Shown here: one piece after another, positions 51,169 to 60,537 of the stretch
How positions within the stretch are numbered: the stretch's first letter is position 1
Layout of the letters: each line of letters opens with the position of its first letter
From: CAYPLH01 sp964411505
GTDB lineage: Bacteria; Bacillota; Clostridia; CAYPLH01; DUMO01
NCBI GenBank assembly: GCA_964411505.1
Contig: CAYPLH010000005.1
Span: 79,441-143,440 of the forward strand
Direction of reading: 5' to 3'
DNA: 64,000 nt
Notes under the pieces: generated by a model
Told to the model about the DNA's origin: nothing
The model's database searches: none
The model's input: only the letters and a program-made list of their open reading frames with translations
Made by a program: the position numbers and the translations under genes

Positions 51169-51600
51169 ATGAATAATTACAGTGCTTATAATAGAACAAT
51201 TATATTATGCACGCATTGCAGAAAGAAACTACGTGTTCCTACAGATAAAGGCAAGATTTCTGTTAAATGCCCCATGTGTAAAAACAACTTTTTCTATAAC
51301 CCCAACTCGATTTTTCATACATTAAAGCAGGTATTATTGTTATTAATTAGTTTTATACTTAAAGCCCCATCCATAATTAAAAATTTGCCTTACTACTTTA
51401 AAAAATTCAAACTATGGTTCACAAGAAGTCGAAAAAACCGCATAATTGTGGCTGCCATTGCCGTTATTATTGTTTTGTATATTATACTTTCTTTTACTAG
51501 CAAAAATAAAAATAAAATACCGCAAGAATATACCCCTGATTCTTCAGAACCAAGATATGTTTACTCCTGTATCGAAAACACCTTAGATATTTCAGCATAA
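51169..51600 (+). CDS. Zinc-ribbon membrane protein, unknown function
   Basis: This 143-residue protein has a zinc ribbon (CTHCRKKLRVPTDKGKISVK followed by CPMCKNNF) in its first 45 residues. A hydrophobic stretch near 50-70 (LKQVLLLLISFILKAPSII) and a clear membrane segment (IIVAAIAVIIVLYIILSF, about 95-112) follow. The C-terminal tail is short. GGGAG lies about ten bases before the ATG. It is directly downstream of the 126-bp repeats, whose last hairpin ends 60 bases upstream. No family is recognised beyond the ribbon. Confidence 0.75.
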   Translation: MNNYSAYNRTIILCTHCRKKLRVPTDKGKISVKCPMCKNNFFYNPNSIFHTLKQVLLLLISFILKAPSIIKNLPYYFKKFKLWFTRSRKNRIIVAAIAVIIVLYIILSFTSKNKNKIPQEYTPDSSEPRYVYSCIENTLDISA

Positions 51601-51675
51601 ACTTTAAAATTTGATTAGAGAAATGAAATCTATAGTTTCACACAAAAACTTTTGGTATAGTAAGCATTTATTAAA

Positions 51676-51804
51676 TATAACTCAACTTTCCTGTTGCTTG
51701 CCTATACATTCAAACTATTACAGCCTCTTTGCGGAGTAGATCGCATTATCTATTAAAAAGTCGGCAAAAGTACAAAATCTGTATTGCAGGAAAGTTGAGT
51801 TATA
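51676..51804. mobile_element. 129-bp MITE-like element with 18-bp inverted ends
   Basis: TATAACTCAACTTTCCTG (51676-51693) and CAGGAAAGTTGAGTTATA (51787-51804) are perfect inverted repeats with about 93 bases between and no ORF. The ends are partly palindromic (TATAAC...GTTATA), so a target duplication cannot be separated. The rest of the 51601-51982 gap shows nothing else. Confidence 0.6.
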
Positions 51805-51982
51805 AAAAGGGGGCAAAATTCATTTGCCTATTTATCTATTATCGTTTGACGAAACCATTTAATTTATTGTTCCACAATTTTCTAAATTAATAAAAGCCTG
51901 AAACATCGAGCTCCGCCATAAACTATAAATGCGCTTCTCTTCATAAATACTAACTACCTTTTTTATTTATTAAATACAAACT

Positions 51983-53173
51983 TTACCTTCCAAATAGAAC
52001 TTTTAAAGGAATGATTGCCGCACCTAAAGCTGATGATTTTTCGCATAGGCTTGAGGCTTCGATACTAATATTTAGAACAGCTGTTTTCAATGTCTTACTT
52101 TCTACCACTGCTTTTATAGCATCTAAAACAAGATCTGCATATTTTGTGAACTCTTTTCCTATAACAACCCTTGCTGGATTTATAATATTAATAATATATG
52201 ATATAGCAATACCAAGGTAACGAGCCGACTCATCCAGCACAGAAATGGCTGTGGTATCTCCGTCCCTAGCGGCACTTATAAGATCATCAAAGCTAAAACC
52301 CATTTTTCTGCTAAAACCTTGAATCTTGCCTAGTATAATAAATTCTTTTGCTTTTTTAACCATCCCTGTTGTTGACGATATAGTTTCAAGGCATCCAAAA
52401 TTGCCGCAGCCGCACTTAATACCATTTTCCTTAACTATTATATGACCTATTTCTCCAGCACTACCATAGGTTCCGCTAAAAAGCTTACCTCCTGCGAAAA
52501 TGCCCGAACCAATACCCGACCTTATGTTTATGCATACAAAATCGTCAATACCCTGACATGCTCCCAGCCAGTTTTCAGCTATGGCAGAGCAACGTGCTTC
52601 GTTCTGCACATACAATGGAACGTTTAATCCTTCAAAGGGTTCAAGAGACAATTTTATATTTTCCCACCCCAGATTAGGTGCAAGGAGTACTTCCCTGTTC
52701 TTTTCATCCACAATACCAGCGATGGAAATACCTATTCCAAGGACCTTTTCCCGATCTATATTAAGCTTTTGCAACGCTACCTTTGCTGTCTTGTTAATAA
52801 TTTTCAATACCATTTCAAAGGTTAAATCAGCATCAAAGGATTTATTCTCTTCATGAACAATTCTTCCGGTTATGTCTAAAATCAACAAATTAATATATCC
52901 TGCATCAAGATCTATACCGACAGTATAATAGGAATCCGGCTTAAGCCCTAGAAGAATAGGTCTTCTTCCACCGCTGGATTCTCCTGTACCTGTTTCATGT
53001 ATATATCCCTTTTTCAACAAACCGGATGTAATAACTCCGACAGCTGTAGGCGATAATCCTGTTGTTTCTGCAAGCTCAGCACGGGAAATGGCTCCGTGTA
53101 CTCTTATAAGGTCAAGTATATTTGCTTGGTTCATCTGTTTTAAAAACTTACTATTACCTGTTTTTGTCTTCAC
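51983..53173 (-). CDS. xylR: ROK family repressor (XylR-like)
   Basis: The 396-residue protein has an N-terminal winged helix (LIRVHGAISRAELAETTGLS about 20-39) and a ROK sugar-kinase-like domain, VGIDLDAGYINLLILDITG, with the zinc Cys motif CGCGNFGCLE near 250. Such repressors control xylose genes and release DNA when xylose binds. The GTG at 53173 is nine bases after the xylB stop, so it belongs to the operon. The ribosome site is weak, suggesting low expression. Confidence 0.85.
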   Translation of the reverse strand: MKTKTGNSKFLKQMNQANILDLIRVHGAISRAELAETTGLSPTAVGVITSGLLKKGYIHETGTGESSGGRRPILLGLKPDSYYTVGIDLDAGYINLLILDITGRIVHEENKSFDADLTFEMVLKIINKTAKVALQKLNIDREKVLGIGISIAGIVDEKNREVLLAPNLGWENIKLSLEPFEGLNVPLYVQNEARCSAIAENWLGACQGIDDFVCINIRSGIGSGIFAGGKLFSGTYGSAGEIGHIIVKENGIKCGCGNFGCLETISSTTGMVKKAKEFIILGKIQGFSRKMGFSFDDLISAARDGDTTAISVLDESARYLGIAISYIINIINPARVVIGKEFTKYADLVLDAIKAVVESKTLKTAVLNISIEASSLCEKSSALGAAIIPLKVLFGR

Positions 53174-53182
53174 ATGTGATCT

Positions 53183-54718
53183 CTACTTTTCAGCAATTAA
53201 TGATGATATTTCTTTGAAACTGTTCTTAAGTGCAGGATAAACATATTTGTAAATACTATAATACTTTGAATATAATGTGTTCAAGCTTACGTCTGGTGAT
53301 TGCCGTGTCTTTACCTTTACTGCTATGTCACAGGCTTCTTGTACATTATCATATATACCAGTACCTACACCTGCAAGCAATGCTACACCAAGGGCTGGAC
53401 CCTCACTGGAGTTTGTCACAGCAATATTACATCCAAAGATATCTGATTGCATCTTTTGCCAAAGCGGACTCTTGCCTCCGCCTCCTGACACTCTTACCTC
53501 TTCTACATCCACACCCATCCCTTTGATTATTTCAAAACAATCCTTGAGACTATATGTTACCCCTTCCATAACAGCTCTTATTAAATCTCTCTTGGTATGC
53601 TTAGCAGACAGACCAATAAATGTACCTTTTGCATCAGGATCCAGGTGCGGCGTCCGCTCCCCCATTAGATATGGTAAGTATAAAAGTCCACTACATCCGG
53701 GTTCAGCTTTTTCTGCTTCCTTATCCATAAGCACATACGGATCTATTTCCATAAGTTTAGCTGTATTTATCTCCTCTTTGCAAAAGTTATCCCTAAACCA
53801 TTTTAATGAAAAACCTGCAGCTTGGGTAACTCCCATAACATGCCATGCACCCGGCACAGCATGACAGAAGGTATGTACTCTCCCTAGTGGATCTATTGTT
53901 ATACTGTCCGAATGAGCAAATACCACTCCAGAAGTACCGATAGTTGAAGAAACTATACCACCTCTTACTATACCATTTCCGACAGCCCCTGCTGCTTGGT
54001 CACCAGCCCCACCAACCACCGGTGTCCCCACTTTAAGCCCTGTTAGCTCAGCTGCTTCACCGGTAACTTCACCAGTTATTTCAGGTGATTCATACACTTT
54101 GGCCAAGAGCGTCTTGTCAATTTGCAGCTTTTCGAGTACCTCATCACTCCAGTTACGCAAAGGTACATTTAGAAACTGCATGCCACTGGCATCTGAAACC
54201 TCTGTAGCAAACTCACCTGTCAATTTAAACCTGATATAATCTTTTGGTAGCAGTATCTTTCTTGTCTTCTCAAAGATCTGCGGCTCATTATTCTTAATCC
54301 ACATAACCTTAGAAGCAGTGAAACCAGTTAGTGCAGGATTCGCCGTTATTTCGATGAGTCGTTTTTGACCTACAAGGTTTGTAATCTGTTCACATTCTTT
54401 ACCACTTCTCTGATCACACCATATAATTGATCTTCTTAAGACATTATTCTTTGAACCCAGTAAAACTGCCCCATGCATCTGCCCCGAAAGCCCAATTCCT
54501 TTAATGTCTTCCGGATTCACACCGCTTTTTGAGATAACACTTTTTATTGTAATACAAACAGCCTTCCACCAATCTTGGGGATCTTGCTCCGCCCACCCTA
54601 TAAAAGGCTGGTATAAAGGATACTCCTCTGTGGCATCAGCTATTGTATTGCCTTTTATATCAAAAAGCACTGTTTTTGTTCCAGATGTACCGATGTCAAC
54701 TCCAATTAAATATGCCAT
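53183..54718 (-). CDS. xylB: Xylulokinase
   Basis: The 511-residue FGGY-family kinase phosphorylates D-xylulose. It starts AYLIGVDIGTSGTKTVLFD and contains GIGLSGQMHGAVLLG and GGAGDQAAGAVGNGIV, with VRVSGGGGKSPLWQKMQSDI near the C terminus. GGAGGTGGC lies before the ATG. xylA lies upstream by about 50 bases and the ROK repressor downstream. Confidence 0.95.
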   Translation of the reverse strand: MAYLIGVDIGTSGTKTVLFDIKGNTIADATEEYPLYQPFIGWAEQDPQDWWKAVCITIKSVISKSGVNPEDIKGIGLSGQMHGAVLLGSKNNVLRRSIIWCDQRSGKECEQITNLVGQKRLIEITANPALTGFTASKVMWIKNNEPQIFEKTRKILLPKDYIRFKLTGEFATEVSDASGMQFLNVPLRNWSDEVLEKLQIDKTLLAKVYESPEITGEVTGEAAELTGLKVGTPVVGGAGDQAAGAVGNGIVRGGIVSSTIGTSGVVFAHSDSITIDPLGRVHTFCHAVPGAWHVMGVTQAAGFSLKWFRDNFCKEEINTAKLMEIDPYVLMDKEAEKAEPGCSGLLYLPYLMGERTPHLDPDAKGTFIGLSAKHTKRDLIRAVMEGVTYSLKDCFEIIKGMGVDVEEVRVSGGGGKSPLWQKMQSDIFGCNIAVTNSSEGPALGVALLAGVGTGIYDNVQEACDIAVKVKTRQSPDVSLNTLYSKYYSIYKYVYPALKNSFKEISSLIAEK

Positions 54719-54768
54719 TTTGCCACCTCCACTTTTCTAGCTAACTACTGACGACTTACTACTAACCA

Positions 54769-56088
54769 CTAATCCTCCAGTATATAGCTGTTCAATATCG
54801 CTTCTAAAAGCTCCTGTCTACCCGACTTATTCACAATATTATTATTCTCCAGAGCGTACTTTTCTAATTCCTTAAAGCCTGTCTTTCCTGATACAATATC
54901 AAGACCTATTCCAGTTTTATAGCTTGCATATCTTTCTTCAACCATTTTATCCAGTTTACCTTCTTCTACTATCCTGTACGCAATCTTCAAGCCCTTAGCA
55001 AATGTATCCATACCTGCTATATGAGCATAGAAAAGATCCACCGGCTCAAAAGAACCCCTTCTTACCTTTGCGTCAAAGTTTAGTCCACCGGATCCAAGAC
55101 CACCATTTTTAATAACCTCATACATTGCTAGTGTGGTTTCATATATATTTGTGGGAAATTGGTCTGTATCCCATCCCAAAAGGTAATCACCCTGGTTTGC
55201 GTCTATGCTGCCAAGTTTATTGTTAATTCTTGCAACCCTAAGCTCATGCTGAAAACTATGGCCAGCAAGAGTAGCATGGTTTGCTTCTATGTTAAGTTTA
55301 AAATAATCATCCAATCCATATGATTTAAGAAAAGCTATAACTGTGGCAGAATCAAAATCATATTGGTGTTTTGTTGGCTCTTTGGGCTTTGGCTCTATTA
55401 AGAACTGACCTTTAAATCCTATTTCATTTGCATAATCTACTGCCATTTGTAGAAATCTTGCAAAGTTATCAAGCTCAAGCTTCATATCAGTGTTCAAAAG
55501 GGTTTCATAGCCTTCTCTTCCACCCCAAAACACATAATTTTCACCACCCAGTTCCAGCGTAATTTCCATTGCTTTTTTTACTTGGGCAGCTACATAAGCA
55601 AAAACATCAGCATTACACGAGGTAGAAGCTCCATGCACATATCTAGGGTGACCAAATGCATTGGCTGTACCCCACAATAACTTCACATCACTATCTTTAA
55701 GCAAATTCTTTGCAAGCTTTACTATTTCATCAAGGTTTCTATTGGTTTCTTTTAAATTACTACCCTCAGGTGCAATATCTCTGTCATGAAAACAAAAATA
55801 TGGAACACCAAGCTTGTGAAAAAATTCAAAAGCAGCTTCCATTTTGACCTTTGCCAGATCCATAGGATCTGTTATATTGTCCCATGGTCTCACCATTGTA
55901 CCTACTCCGAACGGATCTGAGCCCGTTCCCATAAATGTGTGCCAATAAGCTACAGCAAATCTTAAATACTCCTTCATGGTTTTGCCGCCAACTTTTTCAT
56001 CGGGATTGTAGTACTTGTACGCTAATGGATTATCTGAATCCTTTCCTTCGTACAATATCTTGGGTATATCCTTAAAATATTTTGACAT
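54769..56088 (-). CDS. xylA: Xylose isomerase
   Basis: This 439-residue TIM-barrel enzyme converts D-xylose to D-xylulose. It shows YFCFHDRDIAPEGSNLKET (catalytic His/Asp), YVFWGGREGYETLLNTDMKL and IEPKPKEPTKHQYDFD, the metal site. The ATG at 56088 has GGAGGAG six bases upstream; the frame opens at 56124. It is first in xylA-xylB-xylR. I saw no obvious XylR operator upstream. Confidence 0.95.
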   Translation of the reverse strand: MSKYFKDIPKILYEGKDSDNPLAYKYYNPDEKVGGKTMKEYLRFAVAYWHTFMGTGSDPFGVGTMVRPWDNITDPMDLAKVKMEAAFEFFHKLGVPYFCFHDRDIAPEGSNLKETNRNLDEIVKLAKNLLKDSDVKLLWGTANAFGHPRYVHGASTSCNADVFAYVAAQVKKAMEITLELGGENYVFWGGREGYETLLNTDMKLELDNFARFLQMAVDYANEIGFKGQFLIEPKPKEPTKHQYDFDSATVIAFLKSYGLDDYFKLNIEANHATLAGHSFQHELRVARINNKLGSIDANQGDYLLGWDTDQFPTNIYETTLAMYEVIKNGGLGSGGLNFDAKVRRGSFEPVDLFYAHIAGMDTFAKGLKIAYRIVEEGKLDKMVEERYASYKTGIGLDIVSGKTGFKELEKYALENNNIVNKSGRQELLEAILNSYILED

Positions 56089-56270
56089 AAGATGCTCCTC
56101 CTTTTTATTCGAACTTTGTAACATTACATTATAAAGTATATATTATTCGCCAAACATGGTCAATATGATTATAGTAATCTTTAATCCACTTTAAAATAAT
56201 AGTTACAGTATTTCAAAATGCATTTTTGCGAGTTTCAGCTTGCCCAAGCTGGTATTTTATAATAACACAT

Positions 56271-56954
56271 TTAGAATAAACTCCAAGGATGTATACTTTT
56301 AGGTTTTGAAATGAATTTCATTTCTTCTTTTCTGGTTGGGTGCACAAATGATATTTCACAAGCCCACAGTGCAATCTGCTGCCCGGGTTTACTAAAAGAT
56401 GAGCCATATTTTTGATCTCCAAATAGAGGGTTGCCTGTAGCTGAGAACTGGACACGTATTTGATGAGGACGCCCAGTTATAAGGTTGACCTCTACAAGAC
56501 TAAGTCCATCCTTATAGTCGAGTACCATATAATCAAGTACTGCTTCCTTAGCGCCAACAGTATTTTTATCAACTACATAAACGATATTTTCTTTATTGTT
56601 TTTATGTAAAAAGTGGCGATATTCACCAGAACTATTTTTAATATTTCCATGTACTACCGCAAGATATTTCTTTTTAAGTGCTCTCCTTCTAATTTGATCC
56701 GAAAGGCGAGATGCAGCTTTAGAAGTTTTAGCAAAAACCATTACACCACCAACAGGACGATCTAGTCTGTGAACAAGTCCAAGAAACACATTCCCAGGTT
56801 TTTGATATCTTTTTTTTATGTCTTCCTTTAAAAGGGTGAGCATGTCAGGATCATTAGTGCTATCCTGCTGCACCGGCACATTTACAGGTTTTTCAACAAC
56901 AAAAAGATGATTATCTTCGTATATTATATTTATAGAAATGTTGTTTTTTCTCAT
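56271..56954 (-). CDS. RluA family pseudouridine synthase
   Basis: The protein of about 227 residues has the RluA core: IYEDNHLFVVEKPVNVPVQ, VHRLDRPVGGVMVFAKTSKAA with the catalytic Asp, and EVNLITGRPHQIRVQFSATG. It lacks an S4 domain, as in RluC/RluD relatives of the YjbO or RluA type. The target RNA is not predictable. The ATG at 56954 has GAGGG close upstream; the frame opens at 57035 without a site. Confidence 0.87.
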   Translation of the reverse strand: MRKNNISINIIYEDNHLFVVEKPVNVPVQQDSTNDPDMLTLLKEDIKKRYQKPGNVFLGLVHRLDRPVGGVMVFAKTSKAASRLSDQIRRRALKKKYLAVVHGNIKNSSGEYRHFLHKNNKENIVYVVDKNTVGAKEAVLDYMVLDYKDGLSLVEVNLITGRPHQIRVQFSATGNPLFGDQKYGSSFSKPGQQIALWACEISFVHPTRKEEMKFISKPKSIHPWSLF

Positions 56955-57105
56955 ATGCCCTCTATTATTAACCACCTTACCTTTTGAATGGTGGCTTCCA
57001 TTATTTGCTGTAAATATTGTAACCTTTAAATTCAATTAATCAAGTTTCCGGCTTAAGCAATCCGCCCACCTTTCCGACCTTCCAACTTTCCAACCTTCCA
57101 GCTAA

Positions 57106-57975
57106 CTACCAACTTGCTCTTGCATATATCCCACAAGGTAACACCAATCCATTAGCACTAATAGGTATACCAACTTCACCGCAGTCCACACGTACGTTTT
57201 TGAAGCGCTTTCCTATAGTCATTTTTAGAATATTAGATACCACCTGTGGAGAAAAACCTGTTGTATATGAGTTAACAAGGAAGAAAAGGGGATTAGAAGA
57301 AAGAAGCGTAGCGCATTCTTTTACTAAATCATATAGTGAATCTTCAATTTTCCATACTTCCCCTTTTGGTCCTCGTCCATAAGATGGTGGATCCATAATT
57401 ATCCCATCATATAAGTGCTCTCTTCTCTGTTCTCTTTTAACAAACTTGTGTACATCGTCCACAATGAACCTAACAGGTCTATCTCCAAGACCAGATATCT
57501 TGAGATTTTCCTTTGCCCACAAAACTGATCCTTTGACTGCGTCAACATGACATACTTCAGCTCCGGCCAAAGCCGCTGCAACTGTAGCACCACCAGTGTA
57601 AGCAAAAAGATTAAGTATACTTATCTTTTTGTCTGCTGTCCTTATTTTGTCGCTAATCCATTTCCAATTTGCAGCCTGTTCCGGAAAGAGACCGGTATGC
57701 TTAAAATCAGTAGGTCTTACTTTGAAAGATAAATCCATATACTTAATTATCCAGCTATCTGGAATCTTCCTGCGGTATTCCCATCGTCCTGCACCACTAG
57801 CACTTTTTAGATACCTTGCATCAACATTTTTCCATACTGAAGTTTCCGCACTAGAAGGCCAAATAATTTGTGGATCAGGTCTTCTTAGCACTATGTTTCC
57901 CCAGCGTTCCAATTTTTCGCCATTACCGGCGTCTAGAAGCTCATAATCCTTCCAGTCTTCTGCTAACAGTATCAA
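57106..57975 (-). CDS. RlmI/RlmK-like SAM-dependent methyltransferase
   Basis: The 289-residue protein is a class I methyltransferase like the core of RlmI/RlmK (COG1092). SAM binding is in SILNLFAYTGGATVAAALAG and VCHVDAVKGSVLWAKENL, and catalysis in GIIMDPPSYGRGPKGEVW. It lacks the PUA domain of RlmI, so the target may differ. The start is TTG at 57975 with GGTGGTG upstream. It precedes the RluA gene on the same strand, both RNA-modification-type. Confidence 0.8.
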   Translation of the reverse strand: MILLAEDWKDYELLDAGNGEKLERWGNIVLRRPDPQIIWPSSAETSVWKNVDARYLKSASGAGRWEYRRKIPDSWIIKYMDLSFKVRPTDFKHTGLFPEQAANWKWISDKIRTADKKISILNLFAYTGGATVAAALAGAEVCHVDAVKGSVLWAKENLKISGLGDRPVRFIVDDVHKFVKREQRREHLYDGIIMDPPSYGRGPKGEVWKIEDSLYDLVKECATLLSSNPLFFLVNSYTTGFSPQVVSNILKMTIGKRFKNVRVDCGEVGIPISANGLVLPCGIYARASW

Positions 57976-58008
57976 GAATGCTCACCACCTAAAATACCTA
58001 TAAAAAAT

Positions 58009-59286
58009 CTAGAACTTATTTCTATCTGCCCACAAACCTAATGCAGGATTGCTGATATAAAATATTTCCTCACCATTAGAAAGAGTATTCACTCCATCCT
58101 TGAGCACCTTAGGATCATAAAGCTTCAAGGCTTCGTCAAGAAGCATATACTTAAAATTAGCCTTTTCAACCTCTTCTTTGGTCAGTTTTTCTACTGCATA
58201 GGTGATACTGAATCTATCATCTGATGAGCCGTGGATTAGATGAGCTGCTACCGACAAATTTTCTTTTAGGTCATCATTATCCTTAACCAATTCAAGAACA
58301 TTCTTTCTTCCAACATATCCATATTTTCTTATAAGCCGGTCATTTTCGTCATCCTCACCAAACTTACGGACACCCGGAGCTAGAACAATCAGTTCACCAC
58401 CATCGGCAATTGCCATTCTTGTGCGATATATGGACTTATTGCCAAGCCACGTGCTTTTAAATTCTCTATCATCCAAGTATACTACAACCTTTTTTAGAGG
58501 TTCATCTAAAAATGTAAGGTTCTTCTGTTGTGCCAACTTAACTGCTTCTTCAAACAAGCTTCTGTCGCGACCTGCAAACAATCCATGAATTTTTATGACA
58601 CCTTCTGGAGCAGTTGTGACTGTAAGCACATACAAAAGGGGAATATCCTTGATAAACTTCTCTTCTGCATAATCAAACACCTTACGCACTGGTGTAGAAT
58701 CTTTTCCCATCATTCTTTCCATACCATAAAAAGCACCTAACATATGAGATGCATTAATCATATTGCTGCCGCCGCAGCCAACAAATATATTCTTGCTGTA
58801 ATTAGCCATACCTACTACTTCGTGAGGAACCACCTGTCCTATAGAAATTATAAGGTCATATGATTTATCCATCAGAAGCTTATTGACTTCTACATCTATC
58901 TTTTCATTAACAAGCCCCTCAGAAACTTCGTTTACAAACTCAGCAGGTACTTCTCCAAGTTTAACTACATCGGTTTTCCAATTGTGATTAATTATACTTT
59001 CTTTGGGTATGTCTTTTCCAAACATCTCTTCAATTTCGGAATCTTGCATAGGTTCATGTGTTCCAAGTGCGGGTAAAATATCTATTTTGCAGGTATCTTT
59101 TAGTAAATCGTAATACATTGCAGTTATCTTTCCTGCACCCGAGTGTAATCTCGTATAATCCGGAGGAATCAATAAAACCTTTTTTAGAGAATCTTTTTTG
59201 TCTTTAATTGATTCTTTAATGCATTCTAAAACTTCATTATCCTTTAGCCATGTTGAATCTGAAGCGATTTTCGAAATTTTAGTCAT
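58009..59286 (-). CDS. LarA-like nickel-pincer-dependent racemase/epimerase
   Basis: This 425-residue protein belongs to the lactate racemase (LarA) family. Residues that bind or react in LarA appear conserved: LIPPDYTRLHSGAGKIT (His), IGQVVPHEVVGMANYSKNIF (His and Lys) and MINASHMLGA (His). The nickel-pincer cofactor needs LarB/C/E, which are absent from the window. Family members include D-gluconate 2-epimerases, and this gene lies after KDG pathway genes, so a sugar-acid epimerase role is more likely than lactate racemisation. The ATG 59286 has AAGGAG eight bases upstream. Confidence 0.8.
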   Translation of the reverse strand: MTKISKIASDSTWLKDNEVLECIKESIKDKKDSLKKVLLIPPDYTRLHSGAGKITAMYYDLLKDTCKIDILPALGTHEPMQDSEIEEMFGKDIPKESIINHNWKTDVVKLGEVPAEFVNEVSEGLVNEKIDVEVNKLLMDKSYDLIISIGQVVPHEVVGMANYSKNIFVGCGGSNMINASHMLGAFYGMERMMGKDSTPVRKVFDYAEEKFIKDIPLLYVLTVTTAPEGVIKIHGLFAGRDRSLFEEAVKLAQQKNLTFLDEPLKKVVVYLDDREFKSTWLGNKSIYRTRMAIADGGELIVLAPGVRKFGEDDENDRLIRKYGYVGRKNVLELVKDNDDLKENLSVAAHLIHGSSDDRFSITYAVEKLTKEEVEKANFKYMLLDEALKLYDPKVLKDGVNTLSNGEEIFYISNPALGLWADRNKF

Positions 59287-59395
59287 TTTCATCTCTCCTT
59301 AACCTTTTAATTTATTAAACATTTCTTAAAAATATAAGTGCGCATCTTGCGCGATGCAGCAATTTATCTGTGTTCAGCTTTTGTAGTAAAATCGA

Positions 59396-59424
59396 GCTTA
59401 AGAGGTAGCCAAACCTTCTTAAGC
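59396..59424 (-). terminator. Hairpin between kdgK and the LarA-like gene
   Basis: GCTTAAGAGGT and ACCTTCTTAAGC form a stem with one bulged base and a six-base loop. No T tract follows, so it may be an intra-operon processing or partial termination signal. Confidence 0.4.
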
Positions 59425-59457
59425 CCAATATACGTGCTTTATTTACATGGGCAGTTG

Positions 59458-60483
59458 TTACCTCTGTACTCTGCCTGATGCATCTCCGCCTGCAAGTTTT
59501 TCAACTTCTGAAACTGTTACTCGGTTGAAATCGCCAATAATGGAATGTTTAAGGCAGCTTGCTGCTACTGCAAACTCAAGAGCATCCTTTTTGCTCTTAT
59601 AATTATTAAGCCCATAAATAAGACCTGCCGAAAAAGAATCCCCTCCACCCACACGGTCAACGATGTCGGTAATTTCATATTTTTTGCTAAGATAAAATTC
59701 CTGTCTGTCATAAAGGCATGCAGACCAGTCATTATGACTTGCACTTTTACTCTCACGTAAAGTAATAGTCATAACTTTCATATTGGGGAACGTATCCATA
59801 ACCTTTTTAGCAAGAGCCCTGTACTGATCTACATTAAGCTCTCCACTTTCAACTTCTACATCCACTTCAATTCCAAGAGATTTTTGACAGTCTTCCTCGT
59901 TGGCAACTCCTACATCTACATATTTAACAAGTTCATTCATAACCTCAACTGCTGTTTTTCCATATCTCCAAAGCTTGGAACGGAAGTTGAAGTCACAAGA
60001 CACCGTAAGTCCTAATTCCTTAGCAGCTTTAACTGATTCTATTGATAAATCAGCTGCAGATGCACTAATAGCAGGCGTTATACCAGTAATGTGGAACCAG
60101 TCAGCTCCATGAAAAACCTTTTTCCAGTCTATAGAACCGGGTTTTGCTAATGCTACAGCTGCATAATCACGGTCATATACTACTTTTGAAGCACGCTGAT
60201 TCGCACCTGCTTCAAGATAATATATTCCCATTCTTCCGGGACCTCTAACAATTTTAGATGTGTCTACTCCAAATCTCCTCAATTCACTAATACATCCGTC
60301 AGCTATATCATTATCTGGTAGTACTGTAACAAACGCAGAATCAATACCATAATTTGCAAGGGATACTGCTACATTGGCTTCTCCTCCACCAAAAGTTGCT
60401 TCCAAAACAGGGGATTGGAAGAAGCGTTCAAAACCAGGCGACTTCAAACGAAGCATAATTTCACCAAATGTAATTACTTTCAT
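59458..60483 (-). CDS. kdgK: 2-keto-3-deoxygluconate kinase
   Basis: This 341-residue PfkB-type kinase makes KDPG from KDG. It starts KVITFGEIMLRLKSPGF, with FGGGEANVAVSLANYG (about 31-46) and the C-terminal DRVGGGDSFSAGLIYGLNNY, whose second Asp is the catalytic base. AAAGGAG lies before the ATG. It follows eda by about 55 bases on the same strand. Confidence 0.9.
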   Translation of the reverse strand: MKVITFGEIMLRLKSPGFERFFQSPVLEATFGGGEANVAVSLANYGIDSAFVTVLPDNDIADGCISELRRFGVDTSKIVRGPGRMGIYYLEAGANQRASKVVYDRDYAAVALAKPGSIDWKKVFHGADWFHITGITPAISASAADLSIESVKAAKELGLTVSCDFNFRSKLWRYGKTAVEVMNELVKYVDVGVANEEDCQKSLGIEVDVEVESGELNVDQYRALAKKVMDTFPNMKVMTITLRESKSASHNDWSACLYDRQEFYLSKKYEITDIVDRVGGGDSFSAGLIYGLNNYKSKKDALEFAVAASCLKHSIIGDFNRVTVSEVEKLAGGDASGRVQR

Positions 60484-60537
60484 AAATAAACTCCTTTCAA
60501 TATACTTTATTTCTTATTTTAACCCATACAATTTCAT

